A stretch of DNA of 64,000 nucleotides from Chryseosolibacter sp044507775 (lineage in GTDB: Bacteria; Bacteroidota; Bacteroidia; Cytophagales; Cyclobacteriaceae). The notes below the pieces were generated by a model. It was not told where the DNA came from, did no database searches, and saw only the letters and a program-made list of their open reading frames with translations. Below, piece by piece: positions 31,839 to 41,427 of the stretch. Position numbers and translations under genes: made by a program. Every line of letters begins with the position of its first letter. Position 1 is the first letter of the stretch. The stretch lies in the NCBI GenBank assembly GCA_044507775.1, contig JBIQIY010000009.1:132555-196554 (forward strand). The letters are read 5' to 3'.

Positions 31839-33905
31839 TTACTTCCGTGTGATTTTGAACTCAACTCGCCTGTTGAGCTGCCGGTTTTCTTCTGAATCGT
31901 TGGATACCCGGGGCCTGGATCCTCCAAAGCCTTTACCGACAATCCTGCTCTCCAAAATTCCCTTTGAGATGAGGTATTGCTTTACAGCCTGGGCGCGCTC
32001 CTCTGATAACTCGAGGTTTGCTTTTGGATCCCCGCGCCCATCGGTGTGGCCTTCCAGTTGTATCTCCATCGTTTTGTTATCTTTCATTATCCTGACGAGT
32101 CGGTCGAGTTCAGGATAAGACTCCGGCAACAGGACTGCTTTGCTCTGCGCAAAAAAGACGTTGTGCAGTTGAATCGACTCACCGATCTCGATCGGTACCA
32201 GCAACAGATCCTTACGACGCTCACCGTACCTTGTAAGATCGGTTAATTGCAAATTCTCGCTCACGGAGAGATAGCCCGGAGCCGCGGCATGATAGCCGTA
32301 GTTCTTGCCGGACGCCAGTACGATTCTGTAATCGCCAGTGCGAGGGTCGGATCGCGCCTCGCCTACTTCCTTGCCTGTATGGAGGTCGTCAAAACGTATG
32401 ACCGCCTCCAGCGGCTTCTGTGTCTTTGCATTCAGAACCCGCCCTGCTATAAGCACTACCGGGTCTGGCTTCACGGTTTCAGGAAGTTTAAAGCGAATAA
32501 TATCGGTCAATCCGTGGCTGTTGATGTTGCTGACCATGTAGCCATATTCACCGGAGGCGGGAATGGTATAGTAGGCATCGAAACCGACAGTGTTGATACC
32601 CAGCCCCAGATTGACAGGTTCGGACCAACGCGTCCATCCATCGGAAAGGCGTCGCGACATAAAGATATCGACATCTCCGTAGCCCGGTCTTCCGTTGGAC
32701 GCGAAGTACAGTGTTTTGTTGTCGGCTGAGAGGAACGGCGAGTACTCGTCGCCCGGGGAGTTTAGAACCTTGCCAGTGTGGATAGGAGCGCTCCACGTTC
32801 CATTGGCTCGCTTCTCACAGACATAGATGTCGCGCTCTTTCTCATTCGCGCGGTAATAGGCATTGGACTTGAGCTTAGCCACAAATACGATTGCTTTGCC
32901 ATCGGGAGACAGGCTGCCCTCCAGGAAGTCGGACTCGTTGTTAAAACGAATACCGAGATCCTGCAGCGCGGACCATCCGGTAGCTGTGCGATGCCTGAAG
33001 GCGAATCCATCGTTGATGTGAAAGAGGAAACTGTTGTTGTCGGTACTGGTCGAAACGAGGTTGTTCGTAGTGGGTGTGTTAATGGGCTCACCGAGATTTA
33101 CGCTCTGCGACCAGGTTACGCCGTTCGTCGTGTGCGATTCCCAAACGTCTTCGCGGTCCTTGATACCGCCAACATTTCCGGGACTGTGCTTTCTTCCGAA
33201 GTAGATCGTCTTGCCGTCAGACGAAATCTTGGGACTGACTTCGTCGAAGCGCGAATTAATCGCCGTTCCGAGGTTTTCGCGTACCCCAGTCGTTGTTGCA
33301 TCCTTCGGGAGATTGATATGGATATCGTGTTTGAATATATAATCATCGATGAGTAATCTCATCTTCGTATACGTTACGAAACCCAGGTATTTTCCATACC
33401 AGGGAAATGCGCGGGTAGTGGTGAGGCGTTCCCCGTTTAAATAGAAGTATAGCATGTTGTTGATCTGCTCTACCTTCAGGCGGTTTTCCTGGCCCATCGG
33501 GTTGACGAGATCTGTTTCATGCCATTCGCCGGACACGCCGGTCTTTTTTTCCGAAGTGGATATACGGTAGAAGCCAGTGGTCGTGAACGTGAATGTATTC
33601 ATCCCGTCCTGGCCATCAAAACCCCAGATAAACCCGATACCATTGTTGTCCTTGCCGTCGACCTGTGTGAAACTCGCTTCCAGGGAGAAGTCCTTTCCTT
33701 TTTCGACATAAGGCGCCAGATAAGACATCCATCCGCCCTCGGGTGCATCGATCAGATATTTTCCATCCCGAATAGCAACTGTGTATTCTTTTGTTGATCC
33801 TTCGAACCATCCGTATTTATTGTCGTCGAAGGTCTCGTGTAGAATTACGGGCAGTTGTCCATGTGCCGTATTCGCTGAAAGCAAGAGAAGTACGAGTACA
33901 ATCAT
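31839..33905 (-). CDS. OmpA family protein with PD40 beta-propeller repeats
   Basis: A 688-residue envelope protein. Signal peptide (MIVLVLLLLSANTAHGQ), an N-terminal jelly-roll-like domain (about 20-185, ETFDDNKYGWFEG, FYLNGERLTTT), a PD40/WD40-like propeller (about 215-460; units such as VSPKISSDGKTIYFGRK and YSPFLSADNKTLYFASNGRPGYGDVDIFMS), a carboxypeptidase-regulatory-like domain (about 480-560) and a C-terminal OmpA peptidoglycan-binding domain (LEGHTDGRGDPKANLELSEERAQAVKQYL). It anchors to peptidoglycan in the periplasm. ATG 33905 leaves 13 bases after the SDR stop; the longer frame from 33944 would overlap the SDR gene. Confidence 0.9.
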   Translation of the reverse strand: MIVLVLLLLSANTAHGQLPVILHETFDDNKYGWFEGSTKEYTVAIRDGKYLIDAPEGGWMSYLAPYVEKGKDFSLEASFTQVDGKDNNGIGFIWGFDGQDGMNTFTFTTTGFYRISTSEKKTGVSGEWHETDLVNPMGQENRLKVEQINNMLYFYLNGERLTTTRAFPWYGKYLGFVTYTKMRLLIDDYIFKHDIHINLPKDATTTGVRENLGTAINSRFDEVSPKISSDGKTIYFGRKHSPGNVGGIKDREDVWESHTTNGVTWSQSVNLGEPINTPTTNNLVSTSTDNNSFLFHINDGFAFRHRTATGWSALQDLGIRFNNESDFLEGSLSPDGKAIVFVAKLKSNAYYRANEKERDIYVCEKRANGTWSAPIHTGKVLNSPGDEYSPFLSADNKTLYFASNGRPGYGDVDIFMSRRLSDGWTRWSEPVNLGLGINTVGFDAYYTIPASGEYGYMVSNINSHGLTDIIRFKLPETVKPDPVVLIAGRVLNAKTQKPLEAVIRFDDLHTGKEVGEARSDPRTGDYRIVLASGKNYGYHAAAPGYLSVSENLQLTDLTRYGERRKDLLLVPIEIGESIQLHNVFFAQSKAVLLPESYPELDRLVRIMKDNKTMEIQLEGHTDGRGDPKANLELSEERAQAVKQYLISKGILESRIVGKGFGGSRPRVSNDSEENRQLNRRVEFKITRK

Positions 33906-33918
33906 AATACCTGGCAAT

Positions 33919-34704
33919 CTACAAACTTCCGGTTCTTCCACCATCGACCGGAATATTTATTCCATTGATATAGGCCGCGGCAGGACTCGCGAGAAACGCC
34001 GCGGCGGCCGCCACCTCATGCGGAGATGCGAGTCTTCCCACGGGAATCTCGCCGATCATCGCGTCCATGATATCGTCAACCGACTTGTTTGTACTTTCTG
34101 CTTTGGCTTTGTTGACCTCCAGTAGCCTGTCAGTTCGTGTGGCGCCCGGCAAAACATTGTTGACGGTAATGCCGAATGGGCCCAGCTCCATGGAGAGCGT
34201 CTTAGCCCAGTTGGCCACCGCGCCGCGGATGGTATTTGAAACGCCCAGACCGCGGATAGGTGCTTTCACAGATGTCGAGATCACGTTGATGATGCGCCCG
34301 TACCTTTCCTCCTTCATTCCGGGCACCACTGCCTGCGTCAAGATCTGGTTGCAGATAAGATGCGCCGAAAATGCATTGATAAAATCACCAGTGCTCGCCT
34401 CAATAGCAGGACCACCCGGCGGTCCACCCGTATTGTTGACGAGGATATGCACTCGCTCACGGGAGGAATATTCATCAATGACCTGCTTCAGCATTTCAGG
34501 AGACTCAAAGTCAGCAACCAGGTAGTCATGTTTCTGCCCGTGGGATGTGTTTAATTCGTTGCGAGTAAGTTTCAATGAAGCCTCATTCCGTGCCACAAGC
34601 GTCACATTGGCGCCGAGCAGTGCGAGCTCGACAGCGATTGCCTTGCCTATGCCGCGTGTGCTTCCACATACGATTGCCCGTCTTCCTCCAAGATTGAGAT
34701 CCAT
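33919..34704 (-). CDS. short-chain dehydrogenase/reductase-like protein with altered catalytic site
   Basis: A 261-residue Rossmann protein of the SDR family. The cofactor loop GSTRGIGKA (14-22) and NNTGGPPGG (90-98) are clear and Ser143/Ser145 sit where the active Ser belongs. The YxxxK pair is missing: the aligned segment reads SNTIR, with Ser156 for Tyr and Arg160 for Lys. The C-terminal INGINIPVDGGRTGSL is typical. It belongs to a recognisable side branch often labelled 3-oxoacyl-ACP reductase, but FabG activity should not be assumed. The OmpA gene follows 13 bases downstream. Confidence 0.85.
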   Translation of the reverse strand: MDLNLGGRRAIVCGSTRGIGKAIAVELALLGANVTLVARNEASLKLTRNELNTSHGQKHDYLVADFESPEMLKQVIDEYSSRERVHILVNNTGGPPGGPAIEASTGDFINAFSAHLICNQILTQAVVPGMKEERYGRIINVISTSVKAPIRGLGVSNTIRGAVANWAKTLSMELGPFGITVNNVLPGATRTDRLLEVNKAKAESTNKSVDDIMDAMIGEIPVGRLASPHEVAAAAAFLASPAAAYINGINIPVDGGRTGSL

Positions 34705-34831
34705 ACGTTAGCTTTCCAAATTCTTAGTAATTTTAGCGAAATATTCGGACTGTACATCGCAATGATCAACCGTCGCTCATATTGGGCCGGCCCATCGCGA
34801 TGCAGAGCCCGAAAAAATATGCAACAAAATA

Positions 34832-35314
34832 ATGAACGGCATCGGACATTACACCTCGCCCGTCGGGACGCTACTGATAACTTCCCTCCAGGATAAGATC
34901 ACCGGCGTGCAGTTTGTCGATCATGAACAATCGGAAAACAAAACGACGCCTGTCATCGAACAATGCATCCGCGAGTTAGAAGAATATTTTTTCCGCGGAC
35001 GAAAGTTCTTCGATGTTGAGATTCTTCTCACCGGTTCTGAGTTTCAGAATAAAGTGTGGAATGAGTTGCTGACGATCCCCTATGGAAAAACAACCTCATA
35101 CCTGCAGGTAGCGATCGGCATCGGCGACATTAACAGCGTTCGCGCCGTTGGCTTGGTAAATGGACAAAACCCGATTGCGATCATTGTACCGTGCCATCGT
35201 GTGATCGGAAAGGATGGGGAATTGGTGGGCTATGGCGGGGGTATGGATAAAAAATTATGGCTACTCCAGCATGAAGGCGCTTTCGCGGAACAGCTCAACC
35301 TCTTTGGAAACTGA
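34832..35314 (+). CDS. ogt: methylated-DNA--protein-cysteine methyltransferase
   Basis: A 160-residue suicide DNA repair protein that takes the alkyl group from O6-alkylguanine. Acceptor Cys121 lies in the signature IIVPCHRVIG; upstream are the helix-turn-helix TIPYGKTTSYLQVA and VNGQNP. It lacks the Ada regulatory domain, so it is the Ogt/AdaC type. Converges with the MltF-like gene with a 36-base spacer. Confidence 0.95.
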   Translation: MNGIGHYTSPVGTLLITSLQDKITGVQFVDHEQSENKTTPVIEQCIRELEEYFFRGRKFFDVEILLTGSEFQNKVWNELLTIPYGKTTSYLQVAIGIGDINSVRAVGLVNGQNPIAIIVPCHRVIGKDGELVGYGGGMDKKLWLLQHEGAFAEQLNLFGN

Positions 35315-35350
35315 ACGCTGACGCCTGAACGACATTCACAAAAGCCTGGC

Positions 35351-36790
35351 TTAGCTGGCGATATGAATCTTATATTCCTCGTAGCGGTCCAGGATGTCGC
35401 GAACATAATTGATCGGCTCTTCACATTTGCAGTATCCCGCGGTCACAATGGGATCCCTGTAGAATTCAGGTTCTGATTTTTGAGAGAGATAGAATTCGAC
35501 GTTGTCAAACCATTTCTGCGGGTCCTTGCCGTATTTCTCAGCGAGCCTCCGTGCATCCACGACGTGCGAGAGTCCCACATTGTAAGAAGCGAGAATGAAC
35601 TTCAATCGTTCGTTCTTGTCTGGGACCTTGTTGGTCCAGTATCGCTGCAAGAACTTCAGATATCCCACACCGGCACGAATACTTTGCCTCGGATCCTCCA
35701 GGTCGAAAGCTCCAAATTCGTTAGCCGTCCGGGGCATGAGTTGCATGAGTCCTTTCGCTCCTGCCCACGACTCACCCTTGGGCAGGAAACGGGATTCCTG
35801 ATAGATCAGGGACGCCAGTAAGCGCCAGTCCCAGCCGAGAGTATCAGCCCCCTGTCGAATGAGGCTGTCAAAAGGAGATAACATGTTGCCACCCATGGAT
35901 GAATAATCGCTCTTCATTCGCACGAGGGATGTCCGCGGGCTCTTGAAATAGCGGTTGTAAATCACCATGAACGTTGCTTCTTTCTTAATTCCGACCAACC
36001 ATTCATTGATGGCCTCCAGTAACTGCGGCGAATTTTTTCGCGACGCCCAGGCCACCTGTTGGGCGACGCTGATCGGTGTGCCGATGTCAATGTCGGGGTA
36101 ATAAGAGGCATTGACGCGAGCCATCATCTGGTCAGCAATGGTATAGTCGATCTCTCCCATCGCTACTTTCCGAATGAGCGATTCACTCTCAAAGGACGCC
36201 GTATCCGGCTCAATGATGACATCGCCTCCGATTTCCTCCGAGAGGTGTTTCAAACGCGTCTCGAAGCTCGACCCGGCAAGCACATGCACATGTTTACCAA
36301 CAAGATCCACGGGATTGCGTATGAGGCTATCGTTGATCGCGTCAAGTGTCATTTGGCGCCAATTAGCGGGCTTGCGTTGAACCAGCACCTGGTGCGAGTT
36401 GAAGTGCGGCCTCGTGAAGGCCATGTACTTTTTCCGCTCCTTGGTGACGGTGAGCGGAAATGCAATGATGTCGCCTTCTCCTTTGTTCAGCTGATCAATT
36501 GCCCGGTCAATCCCGGAAGTAACTTTGATCTTCAGGTCGACGTCGAGGTGCTTTGCGAAAAGGTTCAGGAGCTCGTATTCATAGCCCATGGGCTCGCCCT
36601 TGTAAATGAAATAGCTCACGGAATTGTTGTCAACAAGCGCGTTGATATAACCGCGCTTGACGATCGCCTCCAGGTCGAGGTCAACCTCCGGACCGGTCGT
36701 AAAATTCACCCGCGGTGACTGATCACACGAGGAGAAAAGGGCAAAAACAAGTGAAAAAACAAGAAAATATCGAAATGTAACCAACATCAC
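35351..36790 (-). CDS. MltF-like lytic transglycosylase lipoprotein
   Basis: A 479-residue two-domain lipoprotein. A lipobox ends LFSSC (Cys22). Residues about 40-285 form a family 3 solute-binding domain (IVKRGYINALVDNNSVSYFIYKGEPMGYEYELLNLFAKHL). Residues about 305-440 form a soluble transglycosylase domain with catalytic Glu332 (LLASLIYQESRFLP) and GAKGLMQLMPRTANEFG. E. coli MltF has this layout and cuts peptidoglycan under control of its binding domain. Both partners are intact here. ATG at 36790; ATG 36787 is equivalent. Confidence 0.93.
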   Translation of the reverse strand: MMLVTFRYFLVFSLVFALFSSCDQSPRVNFTTGPEVDLDLEAIVKRGYINALVDNNSVSYFIYKGEPMGYEYELLNLFAKHLDVDLKIKVTSGIDRAIDQLNKGEGDIIAFPLTVTKERKKYMAFTRPHFNSHQVLVQRKPANWRQMTLDAINDSLIRNPVDLVGKHVHVLAGSSFETRLKHLSEEIGGDVIIEPDTASFESESLIRKVAMGEIDYTIADQMMARVNASYYPDIDIGTPISVAQQVAWASRKNSPQLLEAINEWLVGIKKEATFMVIYNRYFKSPRTSLVRMKSDYSSMGGNMLSPFDSLIRQGADTLGWDWRLLASLIYQESRFLPKGESWAGAKGLMQLMPRTANEFGAFDLEDPRQSIRAGVGYLKFLQRYWTNKVPDKNERLKFILASYNVGLSHVVDARRLAEKYGKDPQKWFDNVEFYLSQKSEPEFYRDPIVTAGYCKCEEPINYVRDILDRYEEYKIHIAS

Positions 36791-37034
36791 GGATTGAAAT
36801 TACTGATTCTGGTCAAAGTAAAAAAACAGCAAAAAAAGACCGGCAAGCCTTTAACGAGAAACGAAAGCCCATCTTATTAATTTGACAAAAATCCTCAAAA
36901 AAAGCAACCACGAGTGGCTGCTTCGCAAACGAACTATGCGGATCCTCTGTCGAAATTATGTCTACTATTCAGTAACATTGCTAATTATTTTGACGTCACT
37001 GCCTCTTATACCGATGATTCGCTCAACTGCAAGA

Positions 37035-39602
37035 ATGCGCAAGAACGCTTGCTGTTTTTTTTACATCATGTTAGGACTGGTTGTTCCGCATTTATCGGAC
37101 GCTCAGCCAGCGCTTTCCTACTATTTACCGGATGACGTGGTCTACGATTCGCTCATTCCCACTCCGCAGTCTGTTATTGGACACGCGGTCGGAGAATCAC
37201 ACGTGAGCCATGACAAGTTAGTTGAATATCTGAAGGTTCTGGATGAGAGCTCCGACCGGATCACACTGGAGACCACGGGCTACACACATGAAGGAAGACC
37301 CCTTTTGTTGCTGACCATTACTTCGCCGGAAAATCATCGCAATATTGACAAGATCCGCGCCGAACACGTCCAGCTAACAGATCCATCACAGTCCGCCGCG
37401 CTTAACACAGCCACAATGCCTGCTGTGTTCTTTCTGGGATGCAGCATCCATGGAAACGAGGCAAGCGGGGTCAATGCGGGATTGCTGATTGCTTATCACC
37501 TTGCGGCCGCGCAGGGACCGGAGATTGAAATGACGCTGAGCAATACCATCATCCTTCTGGACCCGAGTTTTAATCCGGATGGGATGCAGCGATTTTCTAC
37601 GTGGGTAAATTCCAGGAAGAGCAAACTGCCCTCCGCGGATCCGAATGACATGGAGCATCACGAGCCATGGCCACAGGGCAGAACCAACCACTATTGGTTT
37701 GATCTAAACCGTGACTGGCTCGTAGCACAGCAACCGGAATCACAGGCGCGTATCCCGAAATTTCACGAATGGAAACCGAACGTTCTCACCGATCATCATG
37801 AGATGGGAAGTAACTATACATTCTTCTTCCAACCCGGAGTACCATCGCGCACCCATCCGCTGACACCACCCAGGAATGTCGAGCTCACAAAAAAAATCGG
37901 CGAGTTTCACGCGAAGGCCTTCGACGAGATCGGATCACTTTACTACACACAGCAGGGGTTTGATGACTTCTTTTACGGGAAGGGCTCCACTTTTCCGGAT
38001 GTTCAGGGCGCTATCGGCATACTCTTCGAACAAGGAAGTTCTCGTGGCCATCGCCAGGAAAGCGAAAACGGGATCGTCACATTTCCTTTCGCAATTCGCA
38101 ACCAGTTTACGGCCGCGCTGAGCTCGCTGAAAGCAGTTAACGCTTTGCGCGAAGAACTGTTAAATTATCAGCGGCAGTTTTTCCTGGACGCCGCCGCGGA
38201 AAGTCGAAAGGACCGCATCAAAGCCATCATCTTTGGCTCGCGCGACAAAGCGAGAGCGTATCAGCTTGCGCAGATCATTTCACAGCACGACATCGCAGTC
38301 TTCAAAGCATCCGCCAACCACACCTTCAACGGTAAGACGTTCGAAGCAGCATCAAGCTTCATCGTTCCCATGAATCAACCGCAGTACAAACTCCTGAAAG
38401 CCATGTTTGAGAGAAGAACGGAATTTCAGGACAGTCTCTTTTATGACATCTCCACCTGGACACTTCCCCTTGCCGCCGGAGTGGAGTTTGAAGAACTCAG
38501 GTCTATTCCTGCTCCGGGCGAAAAAGTTTCCGATCTGCAGTTACCGGAAGGGAAGGTGATCGGAGGACGTAGCGAATACGCATATGTTTTCGAGTCGGTG
38601 GGCTACTACAGTCCGCGTGCGATTTATCGCCTCCTCGAAAATGATATCCGGATCAAAGTCGCGACCGAGCCATTCAATCACACGAGCGGGAAGAGATTCG
38701 ACAGAGGCACTATTATGATACCGCTCACAGGCCAGGGAAGACCACCACAGCAAATCGACTTCGTTCTCGAACAGATCATGCGCGAAGACGGCATTGACAT
38801 CTACAGCTTTCAAACCGGACTGGACTACAATGGTTCAAGCCTGGGAAGTCATGCATTCAGGCCGCTGGAAAAACCGGAGATCGCGATCCTGGTTGGAGAT
38901 GGGGTCACCGCCAATGATGCCGGCGAGATATGGCATCTCCTCGATGTGCGCTTTCAGATACCGGCGACCATGATGCCATTGCAGGTCTTCAATTCCGCCG
39001 ACATCAATCGCTACACTACAATCATTTTTCCCCAGGGCAGTTATGGATCGATTACAGAAACCGCCCGGGAGAAGCTAAAGACCTGGATCCAGAATGGCGG
39101 TGTTGCAATAGGTTTTGAAAATGCAGTGACCTGGTTTCATGCGGCCGGCCTTGGCAGGTTTGATATCAGAAGAATCGAGGAGTCACAAGGAGAAAAAGGG
39201 GCGCGTTCGTACTCCGAGATCGAGCTGGCACGCGGCGCCCAGGCCACCAGTGGCGCCATACTCGAGGCAAAGGTAGACCTGACCCATCCACTACTGTATG
39301 GATACTACCGGCAGGCGCTGCCGATTTTCAAGGGCAACAATCTTTACATGGAAAAGTCGGCTAACCGATACGCGAACCCGATTGTCTTCACACAAGAACC
39401 TCTGCTGAGCGGCTACATTTCGAAGCCAAACTATAACAGAGCCAAAGAAGCTTCTGTCGCCGGGGTCTGCGCACTCGGACGCGGTCGCGTCATCGGGTTT
39501 ACTGAAAACCTCGCATTCCGCGCCTTCTGGTTTGGCACCAATAAGATTCTCATGAATGCAATTTTCTACGGTTCGCTGATCGATCCCGCTTCGGGGCGCT
39601 AA
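37035..39602 (+). CDS. secreted M14 family zinc carboxypeptidase with C-terminal GATase-like domain
   Basis: An 855-residue exported peptidase. Signal peptide 1-24 from ATG 37035 (RKNACCFFYIMLGLVVPHLSDAQ). The M14 domain (about 45-370) shows zinc ligands His139 and Glu142 (SIHGNEASG), a third His near 255 (TDHHEMGS) and a catalytic Glu in GILFEQGSSRGHRQES. The second half carries a DJ-1/GATase-like Rossmann region (EIAILVGDGVTANDAG, IIFPQGSYGS) seen in long Bacteroidota M14 proteins. The frame is open upstream to a TTG at 36882 with another hydrophobic stretch, but ATG 37035 gives the better signal peptide. Its stop codon abuts the hemB stop. Confidence 0.87.
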   Translation: MRKNACCFFYIMLGLVVPHLSDAQPALSYYLPDDVVYDSLIPTPQSVIGHAVGESHVSHDKLVEYLKVLDESSDRITLETTGYTHEGRPLLLLTITSPENHRNIDKIRAEHVQLTDPSQSAALNTATMPAVFFLGCSIHGNEASGVNAGLLIAYHLAAAQGPEIEMTLSNTIILLDPSFNPDGMQRFSTWVNSRKSKLPSADPNDMEHHEPWPQGRTNHYWFDLNRDWLVAQQPESQARIPKFHEWKPNVLTDHHEMGSNYTFFFQPGVPSRTHPLTPPRNVELTKKIGEFHAKAFDEIGSLYYTQQGFDDFFYGKGSTFPDVQGAIGILFEQGSSRGHRQESENGIVTFPFAIRNQFTAALSSLKAVNALREELLNYQRQFFLDAAAESRKDRIKAIIFGSRDKARAYQLAQIISQHDIAVFKASANHTFNGKTFEAASSFIVPMNQPQYKLLKAMFERRTEFQDSLFYDISTWTLPLAAGVEFEELRSIPAPGEKVSDLQLPEGKVIGGRSEYAYVFESVGYYSPRAIYRLLENDIRIKVATEPFNHTSGKRFDRGTIMIPLTGQGRPPQQIDFVLEQIMREDGIDIYSFQTGLDYNGSSLGSHAFRPLEKPEIAILVGDGVTANDAGEIWHLLDVRFQIPATMMPLQVFNSADINRYTTIIFPQGSYGSITETAREKLKTWIQNGGVAIGFENAVTWFHAAGLGRFDIRRIEESQGEKGARSYSEIELARGAQATSGAILEAKVDLTHPLLYGYYRQALPIFKGNNLYMEKSANRYANPIVFTQEPLLSGYISKPNYNRAKEASVAGVCALGRGRVIGFTENLAFRAFWFGTNKILMNAIFYGSLIDPASGR

Positions 39603-40586
39603 CTACTTTGCCAGGCGGGCGAATTCTTTTGCGAAGTACGTCAGGATTACATCGGCGCCCGCGCGCCGGATGCTGAGCAAGCACTCGCGCATAACCCTTT
39701 CACCATCCAGCCAGCCCTTCTGTGCTGCGGCTTTCACCATGGAATACTCACCGCTGACGTTATATGCTGCGATCGGCAGGGAAGAACCTGCCTTCAGAAC
39801 GGATATAATATCGAGGTATGCCAGCGCAGGCTTTACCATAAGGAAATCCGCGCCCTCGGCAGTGTCGAGCTCCGCTTCGATAAGGGCTTCTTTGCGATTG
39901 GCCGGATTCATCTGATAAGTTTTCTTGTCTCCGAATTTGGGCGCGGAGTCCAGTGCGTCGCGGAACGGATTGTAGAAAGCACTCGCGTACTTAGCTGTGT
40001 AGCTCATGATAGAAACGTCCTTGAAGCCGTTTCTATCCAGGAGTTTGCGTATGTAACCGATGCGACCATCCATCATGTCGGAAGGCCCCAGAATATCGAC
40101 ACCCGTGGCAGCCTGCGCCAACGCCATCTTGCCAAGGATATCAAGACTTTCATCGTTGAGGATCTTTCCATCCTCAACCAGTCCATCGTGCCCGTCGGAA
40201 CTGTAAGGATCCATGGCCACGTCTGTCATGATACAGGCCTCCGGAAATTGTTTTTTGATTTCTCTCAACGCCTTGAGATAAAAAAAATCCGGATCGTAAC
40301 TGCGCGACGCATGAGTGTCTTTTAGATGATCTTCGACCGCAGGGAAAATGTCAAATGCGCGTATGCCCAGATTCATGCATTCGTCGATCTCTTTCAGAAT
40401 AAGGTCCGGGGAAAACCGGAATATGCCCGGCATCGAGTCAACTTCAGTCTTCTTGTTCTTCCCATCTATGAGGAAAATCGGAAAGATAAGGTCTTTGGTA
40501 CCGACCGATGTTTCCTCGATCATGTCGCGAATGACCTGGCTTTTCCGGTTCCGGCGAGGCCGGCGGTACATAATATCTTCAAGCAT
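39603..40586 (-). CDS. hemB: porphobilinogen synthase (delta-aminolevulinate dehydratase)
   Basis: A 327-residue enzyme that joins two 5-aminolevulinate molecules to porphobilinogen in haem and B12 synthesis. Active-site lysines are in MSYTAKYASAFYNPFRDAL and FLMVKPALAYLDI; other marks are RRPRRNRKSQVIRDMIEET and the metal/allosteric region MTDVAMDPYSSDGHDGL. The Cys-rich zinc loop of animal enzymes is replaced by an Asp-type site (DVAMDPY), pointing to a magnesium-dependent form. ATG 40586 is chosen; an in-frame TTG at 40607 lies inside its promoter box. It has its own promoter box downstream of the DUF2520 gene. Confidence 0.96.
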   Translation of the reverse strand: MLEDIMYRRPRRNRKSQVIRDMIEETSVGTKDLIFPIFLIDGKNKKTEVDSMPGIFRFSPDLILKEIDECMNLGIRAFDIFPAVEDHLKDTHASRSYDPDFFYLKALREIKKQFPEACIMTDVAMDPYSSDGHDGLVEDGKILNDESLDILGKMALAQAATGVDILGPSDMMDGRIGYIRKLLDRNGFKDVSIMSYTAKYASAFYNPFRDALDSAPKFGDKKTYQMNPANRKEALIEAELDTAEGADFLMVKPALAYLDIISVLKAGSSLPIAAYNVSGEYSMVKAAAQKGWLDGERVMRECLLSIRRAGADVILTYFAKEFARLAK

Positions 40587-40604
40587 GGATTTCTGTTTGA
40601 GGGG

Positions 40605-40612
40605 CAAAGTTA
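40605..40612 (-). promoter_or_regulatory. putative -7 box TAACTTTG for hemB
   Basis: Exact TAnnTTTG on the minus strand, 18 bases before the hemB ATG; it also excludes the longer TTG start at 40607. Confidence 0.5.
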
Positions 40613-40639
40613 CAAGTTTGCAAACACAAAAAAAGGAGG

Positions 40640-41416
40640 TTATTGATGGTAGCGGTCGACAATGTGCTGGCTGATGGCGCGATAGATCTCGGTAAGTGCA
40701 TCATCATTTGTCAGCAGCGATACGTGCCGATCCAGCACTTCCAGGTCACCACGCCGGGCGGGGCCTGTCTGCGCAGCTTCGGGTCCGAGTGTCAGCGATT
40801 TGTTGATTTGTTCCGCAATCAGTGGCTTCAGCCACTCAAATTCAAGCTTCCGCTCCTGCAGAATATCACGCGAGATCGTCAGCATGTGGTTTGTGAAGTT
40901 CGAAGCAAATACTGCGGCAAGATGCAGCGCCAGTCGTTGCTCCGAAGAGATGCGATGAACTTTGCGGCTTATCGCCCGTGCCATCTGGAGCATTACCTTT
41001 TCAGTGTCGCTATCTCCGCTCTCCACAAAAATCGGAACCTCGTTGAAGTCCACCTTCCTGTGTTTAGAGAATGTCTGAAGCGGATAAAACACACCGGTCG
41101 ACGACGTCGCGGCGTTTGCCAGCACATTCAGAGGCTGACTACCGGAAGTATGCAGCAAAATCGCATCATCGGGAAGAACGACATCGCCGACAATATCCTC
41201 AATCGCATCATCGGTCACCGCGATTACAAAAACCCGGGATGTACTGTCCGAAAAATCAAGCGTGGGTTGAACGCTGGCATGGTAGAGGCGATCAACCAAC
41301 GTTTCCGCATTGCGCTCGTTCTGGCTGTATACCTCCCGAACCTGGTAATCCGTGTTGTCTAAGGCTGGGGCGAGATGCCAGGCGAGATTTCCCGAACCAA
41401 TAAAGGATACATTCAT
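40640..41416 (-). CDS. DUF2520 Rossmann-fold protein
   Basis: A 258-residue protein with an N-terminal NAD(P)-binding Rossmann domain (MNVSFIGSGNLAWHLAPAL) similar to F420-dependent NADP reductase or ProC, and a C-terminal helical DUF2520 domain (about 125-250, HLAAVFASNFTNHMLTISRDIL). The substrate is not known; some relatives take part in ketopantoate-like or CoA-related reductions, which is not proven here. It lies 11 bases after prmC in the same direction. Confidence 0.85.
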   Translation of the reverse strand: MNVSFIGSGNLAWHLAPALDNTDYQVREVYSQNERNAETLVDRLYHASVQPTLDFSDSTSRVFVIAVTDDAIEDIVGDVVLPDDAILLHTSGSQPLNVLANAATSSTGVFYPLQTFSKHRKVDFNEVPIFVESGDSDTEKVMLQMARAISRKVHRISSEQRLALHLAAVFASNFTNHMLTISRDILQERKLEFEWLKPLIAEQINKSLTLGPEAAQTGPARRGDLEVLDRHVSLLTNDDALTEIYRAISQHIVDRYHQ

Positions 41417-41427
41417 AACGCAAAAGG

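Noticed and set aside
33919..34704. FabG (3-oxoacyl-ACP reductase) assignment
   Set aside because: The Tyr and Lys needed for catalysis are replaced by Ser156 and Arg160, and no fatty acid synthesis genes are adjacent.
36059..36718. 219-codon plus-strand frame inside the MltF-like gene
   Set aside because: Antisense shadow of a well-supported lipoprotein gene with all family motifs on the other strand.
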